DNA of 64,000 nt from Aspidiotus rigidus (Eukaryota > Arthropoda > Insecta > Hemiptera > Diaspididae). Made by a program: the position numbers and the translations under genes. The notes beneath the pieces are model-generated. The model saw only the letters and a program-made list of their open reading frames with translations. It was not told the DNA's origin and did not search any database. The stretch is taken from positions 186,001-250,000 of the forward strand of contig JAVHKY010000039.1 of NCBI GenBank assembly GCA_035079385.1. Reading direction: 5' to 3'. Positions 54,401 to 64,000 of the stretch are shown in pieces. The stretch's first letter is position 1. Each line of letters opens with the position of its first letter.

Positions 54401-57400
54401 CTTCAAAAATGTAGTTTTGAAAAAATACAGCTGACTTTAGGCTTTACCTTTTGGCTATTTCAATGAAAAACTTTAGCTTTTGCCTCAAGAAAAAAAAAAA
54501 GTACAGCCGACTTTTGACTTTACATTTCAACTACCGGTATTATAGGCGGGTAGCGAAAAATGGAAAACCTTGGACAGAACTTTGGCTTTTGGATTTAGCT
54601 GTCGACCTCAGAAAATACAACTTCTGGTTTTCGTCTTCCACCTACCAATATTTTTCTTCGGCTTTTGACTAGAAATTTCATTTTTTTCAGATGAATGAGC
54701 AAAAAAGCAGGGTTGCAATGAGGTTGAAAGCCGACACTTGAAAAGTGAACAAAAAGAAAGCTTTTGACATTTGGTTTGCGCATTGAATCTTTTTTCTGCC
54801 TACTTATTTTCATATTTTCAACTTTAAACTTTCAGGCAGCTTTCCAACAATGCTACAAGTATGTCTGGCTAGCTGTAAGCTTCAAGTTTTGAGCCGTATA
54901 ATACTAGCTAATAGCTCTGAGCCTCAATCTCGAGCCATAATTTTCCAAGCCATAAGATCTAAATAACGTTGAGTTTCATCTTTTTGATGTTTTCAAGTTG
55001 CGCCATTTTTCCAAAGTATTGCAGCCAGCTGAAAGCTGAATTAGGTCAAATTTTTACCGAAGCTGAAAGCCAGCCTTATTTAAACCTTCCTACGTCAAGA
55101 GCCGAAATAAGCCAAATTTTTTCATTTTTTTTTTTCACGATTTTCTAACCTGAAAAGTAGGAAAATGCATTGCTCGAGTGTTGAAACTTGAAGTTTAATT
55201 GCCCCACTCTTTAAGCCAGATAGGCTTTGTTAAAGAATTGACAATGATAAGAAAGAATGGTTCCGGTTCAGTTCAATTGTTCAATCGTTCAGCATAGGAG
55301 GTTGTAGGGCAGTCATCCAATAGAGATGAACATTAACTGGAGAATAGGTATCTTCTGTAGAGATATCAAAGCTCCAATTTTCCTGATCGTTTCATTTGAA
55401 CTCCCACATTGATTAGCTGAAAATTAGCTGAATTGAGCCGGAAATCAGCAATTTTCACAAAAGTCAAAAATTGAAGCTGCAATTTTTATCTGCAATACTC
55501 TCGATTTCCCCCCCCCCTCCGTTTTTTACTTAAGAATTCTACAAAGAAGAAATTGAAATCATACTGTAAGCCGCAAGTTTTACGCCATATTAGCCGAATA
55601 GTACTGGCTTACAACTCTAATCTCTATGTTCAAGCTTCAATTTTGGAGGCAATAAGTTCAAAGTTGAGCATTATGCTTATCAAATTTGAGTAAGAGCCGT
55701 AAGATTACAACTCGACACAGCTGCTCTGCTGCAATCTTTCACCACAGAGAACACGGACTAAATTTATTGATAACAACGTGATCAAACACAGTGCTGTAAG
55801 GATGTACGGTGGTAAATAGGACTAGACCAGTTTCAGGTTGGGCCGGTACATCTTTACAGCTATTATATTTGACCTTGACAGATATAAAGCGTTTTCAAAA
55901 CTAAACTTACCACAATACTGAGTCTAGGTACTGTATGATCTAAGGCTGTGGATACAATGGTCAATAGCGCTAGCGTCACTGATAATACAACCGGACAGAG
56001 TATTGTAGACAAAAATTTCAGCTTCGACTTTCGGTTTAAACTTACAACCTTGGAAAATTTGGCTTTTGTCTTTCGGCTCAATTCGGCTGGCTTAATTCAG
56101 CTGATTTTCGGTCAATTAATAAGCGAGTCCAGACAAAACGATCAGGAGAATTGGGGTTTTGATATACTTTTGGAAGATACCTATTCTTCAGTTTGTGTTT
56201 ATCTATAATGGATAACTGCACTACAGCCTTCTTTGCTGAACGGCTGAACTGAACTGGAACTTATCTTTCTTATCTTTGACAATTCTTTGGTAAAGCAAGT
56301 GGAGCAATTGAACTTGAAATTTGAGCACATGAGCAGTGCACTTTCCTATTTGGTGGAAATCAGGAAAGCGGGAAAAAATGAAAAAAATTGACTTATTTTG
56401 GCCAGGGTTACAAAAAAAGTGTTTTTTTTTTTTTTTCAAAAAAACATAACAAAAAACATATTTTGTTTTATTTTAATTTAAAACAAATCTTATGTTTAAA
56501 ACATGTTTTTAATTTCTTATTCAAAACACATTTTAAATGTTTTAAACATTGTTTAAAGCCGTTTTAAATTATTCAATTATGGTTTGGGATACATTTTTGG
56601 AGTTTTAACCATCGTTTTAAATACATTTTGAATGTTTTAAACATTGTTCAAAACAACGTTCTAATTTTTTTCTTTATTTTTTAAACCCTGGAAAAATTGT
56701 AAAATATTCATTTTCAGTGAAGATTAATAATGAAAATACGGAAAAGAACAAGATTTTATATATTTTTTAAAGTATTAAAAAAACAACAAGTTTAAAAAAA
56801 AAGAAAAAGAAAGGCGTTTTAAACGTCATATTTATGTTTAAAACACAATTTTGATTTTTTTGTGTTTCAAACATTGTTTATTTAAAACATCTGATTTTGG
56901 CTTTGGAAGGTTTAAATGAAGCTAACTTTCAGCTTTGCTCTCATCAGTAAAAATTTGACCTAATTGGGCTTTCAGCTGGCTGCAATATCCTGCAACCAGA
57001 TGCTTAACAAAAGAGGTGGGTTTTGTTGTGAGTATGAGGTCACTATTATTCCATAAAACTAATATATTTCAAAAAAATATCTTATCAAAAAAGAAATTTC
57101 ATTATCTCTGGATTTTTTGGTTTTTTCTTCAATTCCGGTGATATTTTGAGGTAAAAGTACCTGAAGCTAACTGGAATTTTCTCCTCACGTCTATCTACAG
57201 TCTGTATTAGAATGGTACAATATAAACAACTTCCCTTTACTGCTCAAACATTGAAGCGTCTACTGATGTGGATACAGGAGAGAGGAGAATTTGTTCACAT
57301 CGCATCATTTTAATTGCACACAGACTACACACCCTAATTAAATTTTTGCGACTACAGCGAACCTACTGGATGCAAGGTCCGCAGGCCATACAGCGCTAGT

Positions 57401-60061
57401 ATCGCGCTGCATTTTCACAGAGCGGGGAGAGATTGAAAACGGGAATTGAATGGTACATGGAAGAAGATTAGAAAAATGGAAATAACTCTTGAATGAAACA
57501 ACTTTGGCTTGTTAACACCCCGAGAAAGATATCCACGAATACACAGTCTAATAAATTAGATAGAATAAAAAGAAACCTTCAATTCCACTTCATTCAAGAG
57601 CATCCCAAATTTTTCCTTTTTCTCTCACATACCGCTGTCGTTCAGTTCACATTTTCAAATACAGCCTACTGTTGAAAAAACCGTTCGCGTACATAGCGAT
57701 CCAAGTGGATAGCCGGCTTGAATGAAAATGCAAAAATACTTACCTTCAAAATAATACCCATGCGTTTCGTTTCCGAAGTAAAGGGAAAAATCTGAAGAAT
57801 GGTATATTTAAGAAATTCATTATGCGGTGTTTTCAGCCAAATTGACTTCTGTGTTCGTTTGACCACCGTTAGTCCAACCTCTTCAGACCATTCCACTAAA
57901 GCAATCTGTTCGGCAGGAATGAAATACAAATGACATACTTCAATTGCATAAGATTTATATAATCGTACTGCATGTTTCTTTTTTTACCTCATCGGGGCTT
58001 GATGCTTGGTACGAAGGCTCTTTATCTCGAATATAATTAAGAAAATCTTCCTCGTAGTTAGTTTCCCTAAACGTGGATGTGGGCGAGATAGTCCTATAAT
58101 CGTTGAGAGGAAACATTAATGACCATTATAATAATTACGGTGAGTTTTCATTCGGTAAATTACTCACGCGTCGCTATCGTAGACGGGAGTAACATTATGA
58201 CAAAGTGAAATAGCTTTGACTGCTTCGTGTAATCTCGTGAATTCTGAAAGCCTCAACTTGCCTCCTCCGTGCGAAGGCCCAGCATCGCTGCTGCTGTAAA
58301 TACACTGCAACTGCTGCAATACCTGTGATGAAATAAAAAACACTTGATATTTAAAATAGACAAGACAATATCTCATAAAATTTATTGATAGAGGTCCGTC
58401 TTTCTAAAGGCACTTCACTCAAGAATATAGCTAAGAATTTCAGAAGAAATGGTATCACCTTACACGATGTTACAGATAAGATCATTGTCTCTAGTTTTTC
58501 ATGTAAAATGTACTTCACAACCAGAAATTGATACAGGGTGTCCGATCATGACGGTTAGATAGATGAGGCTTCTGACGTACCTGATCAAAACTGTCGTGCC
58601 CGTATGACGCCGTCCCTAAATGCAATCTTTTGAAAACCATATCGTTCTGCGTCAGGGTACCAGTTTTGTCGCTCAGCAGATATGAAATACGTCCTAATTC
58701 TTCGGGTATGGTTGTCGATCGCACGACCGTGCCTGGCATATCTTTATCCCTTTGCATCATCCATGAATAGAATGCTTTTCCGATATCCAAATTTACTCTT
58801 AAACTGGGGGTAAAAGAATGAGATATTATAAGAACAACATTTTGATGCGAGAAAACTGAGTGGCACTCATTAGACAAGACTAATGATTTGTGGCACAATG
58901 AATTAATGCACTACTTACCTGATGGGTATGATGTACGAGAAGAGCAAGACAAACCGGAACATGTACCGATACCAAGGACCGCTAAATCCTTTCAAACACA
59001 TCATGACAAATGCTAATGATACCACTGCTCCAAAAAGTACCTGCGCAAAATCAGGAAGTAGAATTTATCCATCAAATGTCACTCAAAATTCGTCTCCAAA
59101 TAATGCCCTTACTTTTGTCAGCCGATTGATTTCGAGATCCAAAAGTCCAACTTTACTTCTAGGCTGCGAATTATTCATCACCGAACGCGTTTCGGCACCC
59201 GTGTACATGACCAAACCCAAGGCTGAGCCCGAGGCTACCACACAATTCGCCCACAAGGTATTTTCAACGTTCAAGCTACTCTCTCTTGAAGCCTCCTGTA
59301 CAGAAAGAAACACTAGGTATTAGAAAATTGTTCCCTGCCACTCTTGAACGGAGCCATCGACGATCAACTCACCGTCTTGATAGTTCCGATAAATGTGTGA
59401 ATATCCTTCTGTGGTTTTTCGGCAAACACCATAAAATAAATATCCATCATACAAGGGTCGCTATCCAATTCTTGTGTCATTGGTACAGCTCGTCTCAATT
59501 TCCAGTCCGTTTCACCATCTAATTGATCGGTACGTACAAAACATGTACCCGAAGTCTCCGTGGTTCGCAACAGCAATAGGTCCGCTGGAACTCGCTGATC
59601 TTTTTCGATTCGTATCTGCACACAGACGCGTTGTTTAAAATTACTGGCAAATCACGAATCAACGAGAACTGTGTGTGATTACGACTTACCAGGTCTCCGA
59701 CTTTTAGCTTAGAAGACGCAACCAGTTCTTCGGTAATTCTATTTGTGTTCGTTTTGAGAACTTTCTTATATTTCTGACTATTAACTTCCTCGTCACGTTG
59801 ATGACGACGGAAATCATCGACCGCTTCTCGAAATAGGGTTACCGTCAACACAAAAATCTAGAAAGTAAATCACGTTGATAAACCATAGTTTTATCGGTAC
59901 TACGAATATTATAAAAATAAACTCGACAGTGCGCTAATTATACTCACTAGCGGACCCCAATAAGTGTAAAGATAACCTAATTTAAGGCTCGGCACAAACT
60001 GACTCAACGCCATTATCAGGAAATACAAATTCAGAAAGAATTTGAATTGTTCGTAAAGAAC
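51469..60061 (-). CDS. ATP9: Class 2 P4-ATPase, ATP9A/ATP9B-type phospholipid-transporting ATPase; 17 exons, 5' end missing
   Basis: Putative lipid flippase of the Neo1/ATP9 group, acting in Golgi and endosome membranes. Exons: 60061-59948, 59857-59690, 59615-59373, 59295-59113, 59040-58919, 58803-58581, 58322-58168, 58093-57988, 57905-57744, 54261-54085, 53996-53826, 53753-53565, 53145-52956, 52878-52638, 52122-51956, 51879-51676, 51602-51469. All introns are GT-AG, phases agree, and the sum is 982 residues plus stop. Visible features: first membrane region ([20 protein letters not shown]); [21 protein letters not shown] with the phosphorylated Asp; [29 protein letters not shown]-like [38 protein letters not shown]; six C-terminal membrane segments; end [10 protein letters not shown]. 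About 60-80 N-terminal residues are outside or unseen. ATP9 types act without a CDC50 subunit (family knowledge). Confidence 0.97.
52956..53145 (-). CDS. ATP9: ATP9 exon with hinge motif GDGGNDVSM
   Basis: It encodes [13 protein letters not shown] and [17 protein letters not shown], the Mg-binding hinge of the P domain. Several in-frame GT sites lie close together at its end. The donor at 52955-52954 (G/GTGGGT) is the one that keeps phase with the next exon, giving [12 protein letters not shown]. Confidence 0.93.
54320..57740. repeat. Largest ATP9 intron: long inverted repeat and low-complexity tracts
   Basis: Arms of roughly 500 bp at about 55012-55505 and, inverted, 55990-56990 share TTGCAGCCAGCTGAAAGC, AATTAGGTCAAATTTTTAC, GAATAGGTATCTTC and TTCAGTTCA blocks. 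The right arm is split by a 480-bp tract of degenerate GTTTAAAACATTGTTTTAAA-type repeats (56415-56895). Around 54360-54700 and 54840-54960 are further AGC.GAAAGCC and TAAGC..CAAGTTTT pieces. No ORF of note. Confidence 0.75.
58581..58803 (-). CDS. ATP9: ATP9 catalytic exon with DKTGTLTQN
   Basis: It starts in mid-codon (AG/T, Ser) with [19 protein letters not shown] and carries [20 protein letters not shown] and [17 protein letters not shown]. The Asp of DKTGT is the phosphorylated residue of all P-type ATPases. The Ile-Ser-Leu sequence before it, [17 protein letters not shown], is the ATP9/Neo1 pattern. Confidence 0.96.
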
Positions 60062-60069
60062 CTGTAAAA

Positions 60070-60660
60070 AACATCGGAGAATACAATTATTATAGCGTAG
60101 GGGCAAAAATGGTCGACTCGTGTATACAGAGTAATAATGTTGATAACACCTTTAAGAGGAATTTTAAGTTTGAAAGATGACAAAGATTTCAACAAAAAAA
60201 AAATTAATTTAAAAATGAGTAACATTTTCGAAAATTTTAGCATTTTTTAGTCATATATTTACGTCAGCTCGAATTACATAACAGGAGCAGGATACGAGAG
60301 AAGGAAAGATGACTGAATGACCAAAACTAACCAATCATGACTCCAGATTGAAAAAATTCTGAGACAGGAGAGGACGGGAAAAGCTTCGTGGAAGTGAGGA
60401 TCATGGTCAGTCAATAAGTTCAGGAGGAGGAATGAGACGATCGACCGAACTTATAAAATCAGTACATGAGGATGATAGATAATAGAATAATAAGGATCAT
60501 CCTGCTGATTACGCTAGACGTTCATTAGCGTAGGAGAGTCTTAATCCAGAGGAGGGTAAGGGGTTGGTCAAAAAGTTCAAGTCATTACGAAAATTAAGAA
60601 TCTGGATAAGTACGTATGCAAAGAAGTGCCCGCCCATCCTCTAAAAGATAGCTTGAATCG
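60070..60660. other. ATP9 upstream intron, start
   Basis: No exon encoding the expected segment before VLYEQFKFF was seen. The stretch is A-rich with simple sequence. Confidence 0.4.
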
Positions 60661-63500
60661 GAATTATTACAAGCTCAAAAATCATGATTTTCCCAAGTTT
60701 TTTCTTCACTTATTCGAGGTCAGAATTGAGGTTCTCTACAGGACCTCCTCTTAAATTCAGGTCGAGAATGCAATTTTTCCAAGTTCCTCTGTTCACCTCT
60801 CATAGATAGCTCGAGTCAAAATTTTTACAACTTCTCTTCTGCTTAAATTAAGCTCGAAATTCAAAATTCTTTCAACCCCCCTCCTTCTCTTGAACACTAC
60901 CCGAGTTGAAGGATACAGGGAAGAAAGGGTGCCTTCTTTCTCATACAAAGCTCGAGTTGGAATTGCCACCAGCCCCATCCTCTTTAAATTCAGCTTGAGG
61001 GTGGAAATTTTCCCACAATCTCCTTTTTTTATATACAGCTCGAGTTGAAGTTTTTCCAAGTCCTCCTCCTCCTAAACTTAGCTCATGAGTCGAAGTCTTT
61101 TCAAGTCCCTCTGATCCTCTCATGTATAGCTTCAAAATTGAAGTTTTTCACAGGGCCCCTTCTTAAATTCAGCTCGAGGTAGGGAATTTCTTCATGCTCT
61201 TCTCCCCTCCTTCCTCTTGTAGATAGCTTGCGTTGAAATTTCCCCAACTTCCACCTCTTTTTTGAATTAAGCTAGAACATCGGAATTTTTTCAAGTCCTT
61301 CGGAGTTGGAATTCTTCGCAGGGCTTCCTCATAAATTTAGCTTAAAAGTCAACATTTTTTCAAGTCTTTCCTCTTATACACAGCCAAAGTTCGTATTTTC
61401 ACGTCTCCCTCCTTTTAAATTTATCTTGAAGTGAATATTGTTTTCTGAGTCCCGCTGCTTTTGGGAATCCTTCTTTTAAATTCACCTCGAAGTTTAAAAT
61501 TCTTTCATGTACCTCTCCTCGTAGGCACTGCCCGAGTTGGGATTTTAACGTTTCCCTCCTTTTAAATTTAGATTGAGAGCAGAAATTTTTTCAAATCCCC
61601 TTTTTTCTTCTCATACACAACTCGAGTAGAGATCGCACCCACCCTCACTCTTCTTAAATTTAGCTTGAAAGGACCTCTGATCCTCTCATGTATACCGTCA
61701 GAATTGAGGTTTTTTTTCACAAAGACTTTTCTCAAATTTAGCTCGAAAGCGAAACTTCTTCCAAGTCTTTCCTCTTATATACAGCCAAAGTTCGGATTTT
61801 CACGTCTCCTTCATTTTAAATTTACCTTGATGTATAAATCTTTTTCCGATTCCGCCTCCTCTTAAATTTACCTTGAAGTTCAAAATTATTTTATATCCCT
61901 CTTCTTTTGGGATTTCCACGTTTCCCTGCTTTTAAATTTAGATTGAGAGCAGAAATTTTTTCAAATCCTTTTTTTCTTCTCATACACAACTCGAGTTGCG
62001 ATCGCGACCAGCCTCACTCTTCTCAAATTTAGCTAAAGGATAGAAATACCGATCCCCAGTTTTTATACATATCTCGAGTTGAAGCCCTTTCAAGGTCGCC
62101 TCTTCCTGAATTTAGCTCGAAAGTCGAAATCTTTTCAAGCCCCTCTGATCCCCTTATTTATAACGCCAGAATTCAGGTTTTCACAAGATCTCTTTTTAAA
62201 TTTAGCTCGAGATGAAAACTTCTTCCAAGTTCTCTCCTTCCCCCTCCTCTGATAGATAGCTTCAGCTGGGATTTTCGAAACTTTCTTTCCTCTCAAAATC
62301 AAGCTCAAAAGTTGGAATTTTTTCCGAGTCCTTCTTTCCTCTCGTATAACCAGAATTAGTTTTTTTTTTCACAGAGGTTTCGCTTAAAATTAGTTCGAAA
62401 GTCGAAATTTTTTCAAGTCTTGCCTTTGATACGCAGCCCAAGTTCGAATTTTCACATTTCCTTTCTAAAAAATTCACCTTCAGATGCGAACTTTCTTACG
62501 AGTGCCCTCCTCTCAGGAATTCTCCTTTTAAATTTCCCTTGAAGTTCAAAATTCTTCCAAGTCCCTCTTCTCTTAAGCATAGTACGTTTTGGATTGTTAC
62601 GAGTTCCACTCCTCGTAAGTGTAGCTCGAGATGGGAAATTTTTCCGGACTCTCCTTCTTTCATACACAGCCTGAAATGAATTTTTGACAAGTTATCCGAT
62701 CGCCTTCTCAAATTTAGTTCGGAAGTCAAACTTTCTCGGAGTCTTCCGACTTCCTTGCTGAAATTTCCTCATATTCCTCTCTTCTTATACTTGGCGCAAA
62801 CGTTGTGATTCTCCTGAATCTTTCTACAGCTCGAGTTGGGATTTTCACAAGACTCCTTCATCGTAAATGTAGTTGGAGAAATGATCCCAAAATCTTCTCC
62901 TTTTACACACAGTCCGAAGTGACTTTCAACAACCTCGAATCGACTTCAAAATTCTTTGAAGCTCCTCTCCTCTTGAGCTCAGCGTTTCTGTCCTTTTGAA
63001 TTTAGATCGAGAGCGGGATTTTTTCCAAGACCCCTTCTTCTTATATGGACATGGCTCGAGTCGATTGCCACCTGCCCCAATCCTCTGAAATTCAGCTAGA
63101 GCGTAGAAAGTTTCTCAAAATCTTATATTTTTATACGTAGCTCAAGTTGAAGCTCTTTCAAGTTTTCCTCGAAATCTTTCCAAGTCCCTCCGGTCTTCTT
63201 ATGTGCAGCGCCAGAATTGAGGTTATTCACAGGGCCTCTTCTTAAATTTTGCTCCCTAGCTTGAGTTAAAATTTCCACATCCCTCCTTTTAAAATTAAAC
63301 TCGAAGGTCGGAACTTCTCCAAGTCTCTCTCCTTTCACGTACAGCCACAGGTTGAGATTTCCACAAGCATCTCCCATCTTAAATGTAGCTTGAGAGTGGA
63401 AATTTTTCCGAGCCTACTTCTCTTGAACAGAGCTCGAGTTATAATTTTTACAAATACCCCTCCTCTTATACTAGCTCGAATTGGGATTCAGGAAAGGGTT
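60660..63500. repeat. Degenerate repeat array of the CTCGAG/AAGTCC family, reverse orientation
   Basis: Dozens of diverged units of roughly 60-80 bp read TTTTTCCAAGTCCCTCCTCT, then TATACAGCTCGAGTTG or AAATTTAGCTCGAAAGTC. This is the reverse complement of the unit in the array at 45.3-47.4 kb (GACTCTCGAGCTATATATGA, GGACTTGGAAAAA). Two alternating unit types are visible: one with a TATA.A.AGCTCGAGTTG box and one with an AAATT.AGCTCGAA box. No coding exon was recognised; the short ORFs are frames through the repeat. Confidence 0.8.
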
Positions 63501-64000
63501 TTAAAATAATTCCGACTTCCTCAACCGGTGCATAAACTCTCAAAAATGTCGAAGTTGACGCGTATACACAGGAGAGGAAGGGAGTGGGACATCGGCTGAA
63601 ACCAAAATGAGAGGAGACTTGAAAAAATCCTGAGTTCAGGATTAACACGGAGTGAGGGGAGGAAGGTGACGACTAGGGAAAATTTCACCGATGGGTGAAA
63701 TTATAAGGAGAGAAGGAGCCTGAAAAAATTTTGCACTCCCAACTGCTACAGAGAAGATGGGGTGGACTTGAGAAATTTTTTGAATGCGATAGAAATCGAT
63801 TATCGAAATCACAATCGACCAGCGGAATTGAAAGAGATGATTTCCTTCAGCAACGGAGCTACCATCATTCATTAGGTCGCTAATCGTTATTTTGCCCACT
63901 TCTCATGGGAAAAGGGTTCCTGCACAACTTAATTGACTTCGTTCATAAAACTGTCAGTTCTATTAATCTCAAGATAAGAAAGATCTCAAGTATCGACATT
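63501..64000. other. Right edge, no gene recognised
   Basis: Only chance ORFs. AAAGGGTTCCTGCACAACTT near 63914 resembles the AAACAGGTTCCCTGCGTTCC motif at 47527. Confidence 0.4.

Noticed and set aside
60793..63377. Several minus-strand ORFs of 64-88 codons as ATP9 5' exons
   Set aside because: They are frames through the degenerate CTCGAG repeat and share repetitive peptides; none resembles the ATP9 N-terminus.

Overview
The window is from a eukaryotic nuclear genome, most likely an arthropod and probably an insect. The evidence is spliced genes with GT-AG introns, AATAAA poly(A) signals, insect-type transposable elements, and short stretches built on the TTAGG motif. It is A+T-rich. No bacterial gene organisation, CRISPR array or rRNA gene was seen. 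Recognised host genes all lie on the minus strand.

Region by region. Positions 1-855 hold the start of a Ty3/gypsy-like element (LTR, primer-binding site, open gag). Positions 2.3-15 kb are a graveyard of elements: copia RT, CACTA-like transposase, a spliced DUF7869-type element, an orphan ORF, a frameshifted Merlin transposase, gypsy integrase, RNase H and Jockey LINE pieces, and a set of broken unidentified ORFs. At 15.2-22.2 kb three partial BEL/Pao copies alternate with two near-identical cassettes (period 2,320 bp) that carry an unrecognised ORF of about 270 codons. At 25.3-26.4 kb is the 3' end of an unidentified host gene. At 26,629-29,916 is an apparently intact hAT transposon with an 8-bp target duplication.

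From 44.8 to 31.2 kb lies most of a DNA ligase III gene: 14 exons reconstructed with consistent phase, all ligase motifs present, one likely GC-AG intron and no BRCT domain. Its introns hold a degenerate LINE, a MITE and two long inverted-repeat elements. From 60.1 to 51.5 kb lies the ATP9-type (class 2) P4-ATPase gene: 17 exons, 982 residues, complete from the first transmembrane region to the stop. Another long inverted repeat sits in its largest intron. The 5' exons of both genes were not found.

Between and upstream of these genes (45.3-47.4 kb and 60.6-63.5 kb) are two degenerate arrays of one repeat family in opposite main orientation, with a stray unit inside a ligase intron. The window is therefore two to three housekeeping genes whose introns and flanks are full of nested mobile DNA. 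The least explained items are the BEL/orphan-ORF tandem structure, the group of long inverted repeats, and the ligase C-terminus.
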